From Styela clava (taxonomy: Eukaryota; Chordata; Ascidiacea; Stolidobranchia; Styelidae), in contig NC_135252.1 in the NCBI RefSeq assembly GCF_964204865.1, positions 15,149,383-15,213,382 of the forward strand: a stretch of DNA of 64,000 nucleotides, read 5' to 3'. Below are positions 24,760-36,189 of the stretch, piece by piece. The notes beneath the pieces were generated by a model. That model ran no database searches. It was given only the letters and a program-made list of their open reading frames with translations, and was not told where the DNA came from. Each line of letters starts with the position of its first letter. Position 1 is the first letter of the stretch. Both the position numbers and the translations under genes were made by a program.

Positions 24760-25310
24760 GATTTTCAATTGAAATCAAATGAAATTATACTTTCAAAAAC
24801 TTATAGGCGAAATGTTTTGAAAACATTCTGCGCTGAGCAGGGTCTCTATAATTGTACGGACATTTAGCGAAATAAAGCCAGTGAAATACTTCCCTGAATA
24901 TTCGACATTTACACTGGAGTCAAATTATTACTAATCTGCAACTGAAAAGTTTCAACCTAATTGTTTTTGAACTTTACAAAACAATCTCAAACATTTGATG
25001 GTCAGAAAACGCTAATGTTTCATGTAGTAGTCAGGGAACACGCAATTTGATGGGTTAGTCTAGCAGGAATGGCGAACCTTTTTAAAGAATTGGGTCGAAA
25101 ATTATTGTTGTATTGTAGAAAAGAAGACTGTGGTTCGTAGACAGGGTTGTCTAAAACGAATCAAATATTCGAATACATTTTCGGCTGATTTTCGAATAAT
25201 ATATAGTCTCTTTTCATCGTAAACACGGTTTTTCGTTTTTGCGGGAATCTTCAAACGATTTTACACATTCATTTCCATTACGTCAAGAAATTGAAGATTA
25301 TTCAATGTCG
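24760..25310. other. AT-rich interval, nothing assigned
   Basis: No coding exon, RNA gene or known repeat recognised on either strand. Confidence 0.4.
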
Positions 25311-26250
25311 TAATTGTTATGATACCCAATAAATTGTCGCAAGTCGGAAAACAAGTCGATTTATTAGAGGAAATAATCAATACTTTTTCCCGCTTTATGG
25401 CAAATAATTTTGATAATGATATTTGAAAGTTTCGACTTTTTACTGGGATGATTTTCTGTTGTGCAAATTATTTATATCCATGACCGATACTAGCATATAA
25501 AATTATTATGCGTTATTAATTTAGTTTTGTTTAACGTAACTTATGGTTGCGACGACAATTTGTGAGCATAAAATGTGTAGTGAACTGCCCGATATTATTC
25601 ATTTTTGATTCCTATTTTCGGATTTACTGAATAATAAAAGTATTATTACTCTGAAATCTACTGGAATTTGTGGACTTAAAATGTGTGGCAAGGTGCCCGA
25701 ATATAATTAATTTCTGATTCGTATTCACAAAATAATATTACTCAAAAATACACTACACGGACTTAAAATGTGTGGTAAAGTGCCCGAATATAATTAATTG
25801 CTGATTCGTATTTTCGTATTCACAAAATAATAAAAGTATTATTACTCCAAAATACAACGGCAATTTGTGGGCTTAAAATGTGTGGTAAAGCGCCTGAATA
25901 TAATTAATTTTTGATTCGTATTTTAAGACTCTTGGAAAAATTGTCCCAAGTCGGAAAAATAATTTATACTTTATCCCGCTTTTTGGCAAATAATTTGAAT
26001 AATGGTTGGTAGAAAGTATGAACTTTTTACCAGGATGATTTTGTGTTGCGCCAAATATTCAAATCCATGACCGATACCACTATTTCAAATGCCTTGCCAT
26101 ATTAATTTAAATCTGTTAACGTAACTAACTCATGATTACGTCGACTTGTGAAAAAATAAAAGCGTTACTATTCTAAAATATATATCGCAGTAATCTGTGA
26201 ATATGAAATGCCTGGTAATATAGCCAGTTATTCCATTGTTTATTGCATGC
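25310..26250 (+). repeat. Duplicated block (about 600-bp spacing) containing about 100-bp subrepeats
   Basis: The segment beginning GTCGCAAGTCGGAAAACAAG at 25336 (followed by CCCGCTTTATGGCAAATAAT) recurs from about 25945 (CCCAAGTCGGAAAAATAATT, then CCCGCTTTTTGGCAAATAAT), including CATGACCGATAC and TTAACGTAAC landmarks. Between them, three units carry ACTTAAAATGTGTGG, TGCCCGAATATAATTAATT and CTGATTCGTATT at about 25675, 25765 and 25870. Confidence 0.75.
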
Positions 26251-28713
26251 AAATTCTTTCGCATATTATAGATAAGCGTTTTTTGAACTTCAAATGTATT
26301 CGAAACAGTGAACTATTCGGTATTGGCCACTCGTAGGTAAACCCGCTACCGCAATTTTTCCGTTAGACTCATAATCTTTGACGTTGAAGGACTAAGGTAA
26401 TATCTTGTACTTGATTTTATGTAATTTGTGTAATACTAATTACCGAAATATGTTCCAACGCTACGGACTACGGTAAATATTCCCGTGGTTTCAAAAGAGC
26501 TTTGAAACGGGATTTCACTGTATGAGAATTGCATTTTTAGATTGGCTTTCTGCCACGTTGAAGTCACTACCACTCTAATCACAACCCTCTAACGACTACG
26601 TGATTGAAGAGGCGTTATAAACTCTCCATTTCATTTTCAGTTTTCCACGATAAAAACAGTGAATTAGGAGGCCTCTTTATTTCATTTTATTCAGTTTTCC
26701 ACGATAAAAACAATCTCAAAACTTTCCAAGACTAGACTAACATTGAAAACATATTGAACGGTATATATGTAGGGATGAATTAAATGTCCCTGAACTAAAT
26801 GACCAGAGAGTTTGACAAGCCCGTGAATCGATGCTCTAAGAACGACCAGAGATCGTAGGTTTTATGTCAGTCAGTCAGTAGTTTATTTTTTCACCACACA
26901 TGAAATACACTAAATGCATACGGAATGTAAAAGGAAGCAAATAATTAAAAAGCACGGATAATTCGAGGTGAAAGGAGTCGCGAAAACCAAAATTGGTTAT
27001 CGAGCAGCGACACCTGAGCTAAAGTCTAATAAATGAATCATAAAACAATGAAAAAAGTCAAACAATGAATAAAAGAATATAAAGAAGTGAAAAATCGAGA
27101 CGACCTGAATCCAAGAGACGCTCGAGACACAGAAAAGCAAAACCAAAAACGACTCCAAGCACATATGTGCGAGTAACTATGGGAACAGCAGCAGGAATGC
27201 AGTACAGGTATTACATGGTATTTTCAAATTTGAGGTAATGGCATTGGTTACTTAAGATATGTAAATGGTGAATGACTCAAAGTAAGGTATAAGGCATTAA
27301 AAAGTAACTATAATGGTCTAGTTGTTGTAACTAAGTAGGTTTAAAAAAATCATCATCATCAATCATTTCAAAATTGAGCAACATTAAAGTTGGCTCATGT
27401 AATATGATATGATTTTGAAAGCTCTATATTATAGAAACGAAAGCGCACTGACATGAGAGTGAGCGTATATTCCTTCAAATGGCCAGAATGAATCATATAT
27501 ACAGCACCTAATGAAAGTGATGAATTGAATATTTCGAAATTTCGAATATTTTGAAAAAATAGTGTTCACAAGCAACAAGAAATATATGACATTGGAAGGC
27601 ATGGAGAGTGAGGGTTAAATGCTAATTGGAGTGCTTAGTATCAGCAATAGTGTCAGCATCAGCATTTCCCTGATTGCAGGGAATTAATAAAAATAGAAGA
27701 AAGAACACCAATGTTAAATTATAAATTACAATAGTTTTTCATTCTGCTTTTAAGAAAATTACAATTCATGAGAAAACTTGCAAATGTTAGTGAACCATGC
27801 ATGTTTATTCATACATGCGCGCAAGAAAGAAGTTGTAAACGGAAATAAAGAGATGACATTTGAGATAACATGAAGCACATAATTTGAGATGACATGATGC
27901 TATAAAGATATCGGGTATAAATGCAAAATGGGAAATCCTACATCATTTACAGTAAGGTTCAAAATGTGAACACAAAAATTGGGATATCCAACCAATAAAA
28001 AATTATTACATTATTGAGAAATTAATTTACAATATTTTATAATAATGAAAGCATATAACACCAGTATATCATATTGATTCGAAATGTTGTCACACAATTA
28101 CATGTGTTTCCATGCATAGTTTGGCATATTAAAACATGAACTTAACCAAAGGACTTAGTAAATGCTAGGACATTATCTGGGGGAAGACATATTTTCACTG
28201 CAAGATTTCAAGATTACACACTGAAAACTTTTGCTACAGAAAGTAATCAGGAACTTCATTATAGAATATATATAACAGCATATGCACCCACCCACATAAA
28301 TAACAAGTTTATCTTATAACAAGAACAAAATAACACAGTATGGAGTAGTAGCAGAGAAATTGTTATTTTAGGATTGCAGACAATGCATTAGTACAAAGTG
28401 GTTATGATTCATGAATGAAATCAGATCTTATTGATTGACTTCAAAACAAACAAGGACTAGACAAAGTATATAATATCGTGTACACAAATGCTACAGTCCC
28501 CATAAATAGTGTTTAATAATTGGCAAAAAATACTGAAAGCAAATTAAAACATAATTCTGTATCTTGGAAAAATGAATCTCAAACAAATACAATTTAGTAT
28601 GTTGCACGTTATTTGAAGCAAAAAAATAAATATTTGGAATTTGTGTACACAAGTTGAAGTCAGTGACATTAATTTGAACAGTAGCACAAATAGAGCTATT
28701 AGGTTATTAAACG
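26251..28713. other. AT-rich interval, nothing firmly assigned
   Basis: Contains a short direct duplication near 26630-26715 (CAGTTTTCCACGATAAAAAC twice). Otherwise purine-rich, low-information sequence with no convincing exon. May include remnants of old transposons. Confidence 0.4.
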
Positions 28714-28840
28714 ACGCTTCTGTAGTATGTGCACTGAGATGGCGTACAACCTGATAACCCTAACATGGTACACATACTATGTTCAGGCTGTGTGCCATCT
28801 TGGTGCACATGCTGGGACGGGATGCACACACGGGAGCACC
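28714..28840. mobile_element. Palindromic MITE (family A), diverged
   Basis: Begins CGCTTCTGTAGTATGTGCAC, core AACCTGATAACCCTAACATG, and ends CCATCTTGGTGCACATGCTG followed by CACGGGAGCACC. Arms are still inverse complements. Confidence 0.7.
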
Positions 28841-29854
28841 TATTAAACATATAAAGGTATTCAAACTCAGCGATTGTGTGATCTCAGTGATCTTAGGTAG
28901 GGTTAGGAACTGAATTTTATGAGAATGTCTTCAAGACACGAAAATGGAAATCACAAAGGTAAGTGAGATTGCATACTAGTAGCAAGTCGAAATGATAAAA
29001 TATTCGTGGCAGTAAAGGATCAGACCAGGAGATTGCACTCTTTCAAATGTTTGTGTAAATAAAATGATAACTATAGGGCTGCCTATGTGCTATTAGGTGA
29101 AATCTATGAAAAAGCTGATCTGTCATAAAAATGTTTAGATTAGCTGGATGGATAACCTTGGATGCAACAATTGGAATACAGTTTGCATAAAAAACAGTAG
29201 CAATAAATAAACTATAAAACAAGATTAACAATGAGAGTGATTTTTATGATTGATCCAAGTTACATTAACAAAAATAGGAAAATTATTTTAATAGAAGCAA
29301 TTATGGCAAATAAACAACTCTTACTAACATGGATTAGCAAACATACACTAAAGTTTAATGTTTTATATGCCCTTTACAAATAACAAGTATCTAATTTCTC
29401 ATTTAACATTTGCCTTATAAGCTAAAATGCTGAATAAATATTAAATATTACTAGATTAGAATGGTTCCTTTATGAAATTTGAACATAATCATATTCCAAG
29501 AACTTGTGAAATACTACACGAAGCTATTGTGTTAGAAAGTATCTTCAATACATTTTTGTACCAGGGTAAAGTTAACTATAACAAAATAGGAACCTCCGTC
29601 TGCTGAACGATTATTATTACTTTTTAATGAGTTGTCCGAAGCAATGATCAGCAATGATACCAAATCTGAACTGAAACGTAAGTTTCAGCACTTCAAATTC
29701 ATAAACATTCTCAAGTTTCAGAATATTTGCAGATTGAACCAATACACAGTAGAGTATGTGAGCCGGTCATCAACTTCAAAACACAGTTTTGAAGTACAAA
29801 GATAGTTTTGGAGATAAAACTATATCAAGTCCCATGTCACAATTCATTTGTGGG
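28841..29854. other. Intergenic, nothing assigned
   Basis: AT-rich with no repeat, RNA or coding signal I can support. The minus ORF at 29043-29231 has no family character. Confidence 0.4.
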
Positions 29855-30245
29855 CATGTAGTGGACCTATGGATCGTTTTGTTATTGTGTTGTTATGTTA
29901 TATGTTATATGTTGTTGTTCTTTGATACATATTGAAAAACCGCTTTTCTTGTTGATTACTGGACGAATTGCTTTGAAATTTTCAATGGTTTAAGATTGAT
30001 TTGCATGAAGGCTATTACTTTCATGTATTTCCAATATTTCTGAGAGCTGCATGGAATTCATTTCTTTTGTGCTATGACCTCATCAAAAATTGCCACCATG
30101 TGGCGGTTCATCGTGCGCAGCGAGTCACGAGGTCAGCGAACATTGGTGCTTCTAGTGTTTAGCGAACCGTCAAAGGTAAGCTGGACTACTGCTTCGCTCA
30201 GGCTGCATGTCCATATATTTGAGCATCGCTCTCTTGTTGAAAGTG
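29855..30245 (+). repeat. Dispersed repeat R1, second locus
   Basis: Shares GATTACTGGACGAATTGCTT, TTGAAATTTTCAATGG and the downstream GTCCATATATTTGAGCATCG-CTCTCTTGTTG with 7430-8240. The middle (GGCGGTTCATCGTGCGCAGC onward) matches weakly the region near 8200-8250. Confidence 0.7.
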
Positions 30246-30464
30246 CAAACTATAAAGTTCTTGATCCCCTTTCTGGCACAAATAGACTCACTTCAGTCAT
30301 TGCAGCAATATCCCTAAAGACTAGATAACCTTAATCTTCATATCTGAAATTATATCAAAATACTTGACAGAGTTTCAAGTAGTCATTATAGACTTAATGT
30401 CATTTACGATCAAATTTTATAATGGAATTGGAAGTTCGGGGCTTTTACTACAGTTAATTGACAT

Positions 30465-30757
30465 GACATGTTGTCTCGCTCGGATTAACGATAGGATCTA
30501 CATATCTATCCCAGGAGAGAGATAATGGACCAGATGGTGGAGGAAGCTGTAACCGACCAGCAGTTATGTGAACCACCCAACTGCGACGAAGAGTCCAGTA
30601 ATCCTCTCGCACATAACCATGGGGTGACGAGCGTATTCCTAACAATCTCCACATTTACCCTGCGAACCTACACAGACTGACATAGTGTAAGTAATAAGAG
30701 GTGCGATGCCAAGCTTATTCCGCTCACAGGCTTAGCATGATGAGCCACACCACTGCT
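30465..30757 (-). mobile_element. tRNA-derived SINE, family 1, reverse orientation
   Basis: On the minus strand: GTGGTGTGGCTCATCATGC, GCTAAGCCTGTGAGCGG, then GGATTGTTAGGAATACGCTC and CATAACTGCTGGTCGGTTAC. Same order of blocks as the 35435-35790 copy. Confidence 0.8.
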
Positions 30758-30964
30758 AATTTGAGACAATTCAGCAATTAAATATATCAAATGGTTAGAA
30801 TGCATATTAACTTTTTGCTTAGGTCTGCGGAGTTCACTCAAACAGTCAAACGGCTTTAGCAGTTTCACTTTTTAGTTTATCGCTTGCTCCACACAATGCT
30901 GCAATGTTACCAGTCCCAATTTGACATACCGTGTTCGTGCCTACATCTTGCCACACAATAATTC

Positions 30965-31375
30965 CACCGCGAAGGCATACCGGTACCGTAGTCCAATGAT
31001 ACCGTACCGTACCGGTAGTCTACCGTTACCATATTAATTAAAAGTCCAAGTCTTGGTACGGTACCGGTACCGTACTGTCCTTGTAATTACCACCAAAACA
31101 ATTGCCAGAGTAGCCTAATTTGAACCAGAAGAATGTTAAATCTCTTATTTTCTGTCTACTGCCATTCTCTACGCTGCCCATGCCGTCAAGGACTGGATTA
31201 GCATTAACAGATTAATGATGTAATGGGCCACATACCGGTACCGTACTCACTACGGTACGTACCGGTAGGTGGTACCGGTACCTATTACTGTATTACCGTA
31301 TCCTGGCATATGCAGGTACATTCAGGCTACATGCTAAACTTAAGAACCTTAAAATGTTCGTACGGTACCGATGTA
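30965..31375. repeat. ACCGGTAC/GTACCG palindromic microrepeat cluster
   Basis: Three clusters of overlapping TACCGTACCGGTA and GGTACGGTACCGGTACCGTA palindromes at about 30985-31080, 31230-31300 and 31350-31375. Similar to 11858-11935. These may form hairpins; nothing else is encoded. Confidence 0.7.
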
Positions 31376-31394
31376 CGGTAACACTGACACCATG

Positions 31395-31700
31395 CCCTTC
31401 ACTTTCTCAAACGTCGCCATCCCTAGTCTGCTCCACAATTCGACCGCATTTTGCCATCCCTAATCTGCCACTACGCTTCGACCGCATTTTGCCATCCCTA
31501 ATCTGCCACCACGCTTCGACCGCATTTTGCCATCCCTAATCTGCCACCATTCGACCGCATTTCGCCATCCCTAATCTGCCACGCTTCGACCGCATTTCGC
31601 CATCCCCAATTTGACTTTTCGTCCCTATTTCGCCATCCCTAATCTGCCACCTTTCGACCGTATTTCGCCATCCCTATTCTGCCATCCCCAATATGACTTT
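31395..31700 (-). repeat. Minisatellite array, 37-39 bp unit, inverted relative to 22.4-23.3 kb
   Basis: Units GACCGCATTTTGCCATCCCT and AATCTGCCACCACGCTTC, about eight copies, are the reverse complement of the 22450-23290 array. It ends at CCCCAATATGACTTTTATGC, which likewise matches the edge of the other array, then passes directly into LINE sequence. Confidence 0.92.
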
Positions 31701-31704
31701 TATG

Positions 31705-32460
31705 CTACCACCACTATAGAAATGGTTCGTTGCATATTAAGAAAACGCATTGCTCGCTGCCAAAATCCCTTGCTTCAGCCGAGTCGGGTGCGAAATTGGC
31801 CGTATTGAGGTCTGTAATTCTTCAATACATATTTGGTTTTGGGTTTCGAAGTATGGTACGCTGAAAGCATACAACTATGAGCATATGCTTATTGGGAATG
31901 CATATCTATTAGGCAGAAAACGTATCTACAGAACAGAATATGAACCAGTCGCCGAGAGGGGTGCGGTTATTTATGTATTTATTCATTGATATAACATGGG
32001 ATTTACATATTTATCCATGGGAGAGGAAAGCCGAGAAGAATGCCTAAATATATGGCGAACCACGGCCTCTCACAATCATAGCTCTGTCCTCCATATGAAT
32101 CACATGGCTCTGCGAGCTATTCGTTTACCTATTAAAAATACTGATTTTAACTATAAATTACTCTGGGATATCTTGCCTTTGAAAACAAAAGCCAGAAATT
32201 GGAAGAAAATCAGGGAATGAAACGTGTGTATTATGTAATGGAGAACCTGAGTTTGTTTCACATATTTTCATGTATTGTAAATTACAAAAAATATTTATGA
32301 AGAATTTGTTTTAGATATATTAAAATTGATTAGAATACATTTTGTTATCAATATGATTCTTGCATATCATTTAATTTTAACGATCCTTTATATAGTCATA
32401 TAGATACTGTTGATTTGGATGCAATTATACTTTTGTTATCAATAGTGAGAAATATTTCAG
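31705..32460 (+). pseudogene. Non-LTR retrotransposon (LINE) fragment, plus orientation
   Basis: Decayed ORF pieces: MLAAKIPCFSRVGCEIGRIE and NYEHMLIGNAYLL (31750-31920), and after an intervening SINE tail, LPIKNTDFNYKLLWDILPLK (about 32115-32185) then the shifted CVLCNGEPEFVSHIFMYC block (about 32226-32280). The C-x2-C-x8-H-x4-C pattern preceded by LLWDILPLKTK is the RT-tail zinc knuckle (zf-RVT type) of LINE ORF2 proteins. At least one frameshift. Matching copies lie on the minus strand at 34970-35345 and 36190-37260. Confidence 0.8.
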
Positions 32461-32595
32461 GACTGCTATTAACTATGTGAGCTATTTTTTCTGCAATGCA
32501 AAATACATCTTGCGTCTGCTATTTACTATGTGAATTAATTTTTCTGCAATGTAAAGTATTTCCATAACTGCTTTTACTATGTGGGCTGTTTTTTC

Positions 32596-32790
32596 GGTAC
32601 TCTTGTAGTATGTGTACCAGGTTAGGTTACGATTCTCCTTATTTTTGTTCTATTAAAAGTTCGGGAATTGTCTGTGTTACACAAGTGAATATCCCCTACC
32701 GATAGAATTTAGTCCATTTACACAACTTGATATAAAATAGGCGAACAAAATTAGTTACCTTCATATTGGTACACATACTTCTGGAGCACC
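32596..32790. mobile_element. Palindromic MITE, long form (family A)
   Basis: Begins GGTACTCTTGTAGTATGTGT and ends ACACATACTTCTGGAGCACC. The interior TTTGTTCTATTAAAAGTTCG and TTTACACAACTTGATATAAA is the inverse of the interior of 1031-1229. Confidence 0.78.
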
Positions 32791-33874
32791 ATTTTTTTTG
32801 TAATGTAAAATATTTAATTTTTTTGGAATGCAAAATATTTTCTACAGCTTCTGTATTTTTCATATGTCACTTTTCATTTCATCGAAAATACACATGGTCT
32901 GGCACATTGTTCATTCTTTGTGGAGATTTTGGTAAATTTACAGATGGAATAAGACCGACATTCAGCTTTTTTCTGTTTTACAACTGTAATACAAATTGAA
33001 GTATGTAAACCCAGTTGGTAGACACCGGAACCATGTGTACCAGGTTAGGGTCTACTACATACAAGCATTCCCAAACTTTTCAAGCCGCACCCCCTTTTTA
33101 GAATTTGTGAAGTCTTGCGCCCCACCTCAAAATAGTTAGCTAACAATGATAAGCTACAAATAACAGTAGTAACAGATGTTTTATTGGAAAAACAGTTGAA
33201 AATACATGGATGGAACGAAATAAATGACAAGTTTTGATATGCAAATATTTACAAGTTTTGATATGTATAAAATTAGCCAAGTCCAGAAGTCAGTATTTTA
33301 AACTAATAGAGAGAGAGAGTTTATTTCGTTCGTCAAACCATGAAGATATATAAATTATAATAAAAAAAAGAGATGCTCAGGTGTTTGACTGGGAGACAAC
33401 GTTACAACATTTGGGGTCATTTAACAGGTTCGGTGTTAAATTCTTCAATAGCTCTCATATACCGTATTCACTATATACATTATTCACAAGAATTTTTGAT
33501 TTGGAAAGTACTAAATAATCATGTTTTGTCCTAAGATCATCATTTATTCAGCTGATAAGTTGACATGTATTGCATATCAACTGCATAAAAATGGGTTAGC
33601 AAGGATACCTATTATTTGGAAAATTTATCTACTAAAAATTAATGTGATAGGTCATGGGTTTTTTATGAGCAAAGATGAGGAAAATTCTATTATTATAGCA
33701 CTTTAATTATAAACATTTGATAATAGTAATGCAATCATGAGTATATTTCTTTATACACTATAATTTGAACCCATCAAATTATAATACTTGATTATGACTG
33801 GCAAGTGATTTGGAGGATAGTGACACACATTAATACATGATCAGGATTTGACCCTTCTCCAGCAGATATATATA
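32791..33874. other. Intergenic, nothing firmly assigned
   Basis: A half-copy of the MITE end (GAACCATGTGTACCAGGTTA) occurs near 33030. A GAGAGAGAGTTTATTTCGTT patch at 33309 may be a reversed retroelement tail (compare 43460). No exon recognised. Confidence 0.4.
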
Positions 33875-34335
33875 TATATATGAAATAAAGTGCTCATGTA
33901 CATATCTATATTCGGCTACAGAGCACGTATCATAGAATGAATTTTAAGGCGAAATATTGATAATATACCGAAATAGCAATGATAAACAATAGGTTATTTT
34001 TAAATAAGTATTACCGGTACTAAAAAATAAATAAAGTGCTCATATACATATAGATATTTGGATACAGAGCAAGTATCATAGAATAAAATTCAAGGCAAAA
34101 AATTGATTAAATACCAGAATAGCAAGTATAATAAACATTAAGATACTTTTAAACGAAGTATTACTAAAAAATAAATGTGGTCATGTACATAGATATTTGG
34201 ATACAGAGAAAGTGTCATAGAATTTAGGGCGAAATATGGATGCAAGTATGATAAACAATTTGATATTTTTATAAAAAGTGTTACTAACAAATAAAATAAT
34301 AGATTATGGAGTTCCAGCAAGTGTGCTCATAACAA
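33875..34335 (+). repeat. Tandem repeat, about 145-bp unit, three copies
   Basis: Units beginning AATAAAGTGCTCATGTACAT at about 33883, 34031 and (shortened) 34174. Each continues GATATTTGGATACAGAGCA, then AGTATCATAGAAT and GATAAACA landmarks. Spacing is about 148 and 143 bp. Confidence 0.82.
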
Positions 34336-34544
34336 ATAAAAAGATAGCAATTCATTTACCACAGTGAATTAAATTCATTACACATTACTACTTGCTATAA
34401 CATGGCGGGCACATGATACTCATCGTGTTTTAAACTTTTTTAAAGGTTTTGCTCGCTCTCCAGAACTCTCCATTTTTTATTTGTTTGTATTGTCAGATTG
34501 TGGACTTTTCAAAATAAACTATCTTTATCAATGAATACAATATC

Positions 34545-35345
34545 CCAGGTCACCACTTGGCTGGTTCATATTCTGTTCTGTAGTTAAGTTTTCTGCCTAA
34601 TAAATGGTATGTATTCCCAATAAGCATTACAGTATGCTCATTCGTTCACTCAATGAGTGATTTTAATTACGGTTAATATAAATAAGTTCATATTCCATGT
34701 TGCATCCATGATTCAGTATTTATTTTGTTCAATTCCAGTAGTAATCCATACCATAATTAGGTTATTTTAATAAATGCATTGATATAAAACAATAAAAATG
34801 AAATTAGTAAATATAAAATACATATCATAAACATATAATTTTCTTTTTGAAATAACGCTTTACATAAATTTTTCAATTCCCTCTCAAATGGGTTCCATTT
34901 TTATCTGCTTTTTGAGAAAGGCAAAATGGGGTGTTTTATTTTCGAATATAATAGAATTTCTCATGGTCAAAATTTTATATCTCACTATTGATTACAAAAG
35001 TATAATTGCATCCAAATCAACAGTATCTATATGACTATATAAAGGATCGTTGAAATTAAATAATGTGCAAGAATCATATTGATAACAAAATGTACTCTAA
35101 TCAATTTTAATATATCTAAAACAAAATCCTCATAAATATTTTTTGTAAATTTACAATACATGAAAATATGTGAAACAAACTCAGGTTCTTCATTACATAA
35201 TACACACATTTCATTCTCTGCTATTCTTCCAATTTCTGGCTTTTGTTTTCAATGGCAAGATATCCCAGAGAAATAGTAAAAATCAGTATTTTTAATAAGT
35301 AAACGAATAGCTCGCAGAGCCATGTGATTCATATGGAGGACAGAG
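34545..35345 (-). pseudogene. LINE fragment with RT-tail zinc knuckle, minus orientation
   Basis: Minus-strand pieces match the plus-strand fragment at 31705-32460: the part at 34545-34665 matches 31860-31960, and 35345-34980 matches 32090-32450. The reading CVLCNEEPEFVSHIFMYCKF (C-x2-C-x8-H-x4-C) is intact within a 60-codon ORF at 35209-35027. The central 300 bp is AT-rich and unassigned. Together with 31705-32460 this forms a large imperfect inverted repeat. Confidence 0.8.
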
Positions 35346-35434
35346 CTATGATTGAGAGAGGCCGTGGTTTGCCATATATTTAGGCATTCTTCTCGGCTTT
35401 CCTCTACCCTTGGATAAATATGTAAATCCCATGC

Positions 35435-35790
35435 GCGGCGGTGTGGCTCAACGGGCTAAGCGTTAGGAATACGCTCGCCACCGCACCTCTAATTACTCTG
35501 CATGGGTCCGCAGGTTCGAATCCCATGCAGGGATGGTTATGTGCAAGAGGATTGCTGGACTCCTCGCCGCCGTTGGGTGATTCACGTAACCGCTGGTCGG
35601 TTACGGCTTCCTCCACTAACAAGTCCATGCTTCCGAAAACAAACAATATAACTAATCCCATTCCCGACTTGGAATGGTAACTGGACGAGAGGCCGTGGTT
35701 CGCCATATGGATAAGTCGTCTTATCGGCTTTCCTTTCCCCCGGGATAAATATGTAAATCCTTATCCTCATTATCCTAATAAATACATAAA
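35435..35790 (+). mobile_element. tRNA-derived SINE, family 1, fullest copy
   Basis: Head GCGGCGGTGTGGCTCAACGG followed by GCTAAGCGTTAGGAATACGC (A-box region), B box GCAGGTTCGAATCCCATGC, body GTAACCGCTGGTCGGTTACG, GAATGGTAACTGGACGAGAG, GCCGTGGTTCGCCATATGG, and tail GGGATAAATATGTAAATCC. The B box matches GGTTCGANTCC exactly. It is inserted next to a partial copy of its own tail at 35345-35432. Confidence 0.92.
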
Positions 35791-36189
35791 TAACCGCACC
35801 CCACTGGGCGACTGGTTCATATTCTGTACTGTAGGATAAATAATCCAATATTCATTTTTCATATGTCCATTCCATCAGTGTTTGAGGTGTTGATCGCATC
35901 GGCATACAATTCATCAATTTTTAGTATATTGAGTTAGATTATGTACAATAAACGTAAAAAATTAAATATATTAGACATGTTCATTTTAATACATACTAAA
36001 TTTATACACACTAGATTTATAGTTCAAATACAATTCCTTAGTATTTCAAATTCTCTGACAAAATTTGGTGATTTTCTATTTTTTTCAATGTTGAGTCTAT
36101 AAGTGATTGCAGTTTTTATTTGTTTGATAACTAGGTGCTGATTAGGGGTATTACTTTCGAATATAACAGAATTTCTTTGTATCCATATT

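Noticed and set aside
35435-35510. Functional tRNA gene
   Set aside because: The A and B boxes are present but the head does not close a clean cloverleaf by eye and is followed by the SINE body; same sequence recurs five times.
35404-35848. ORFs on both strands at 35.4-35.8 kb
   Set aside because: Translations of the tRNA-derived SINE.
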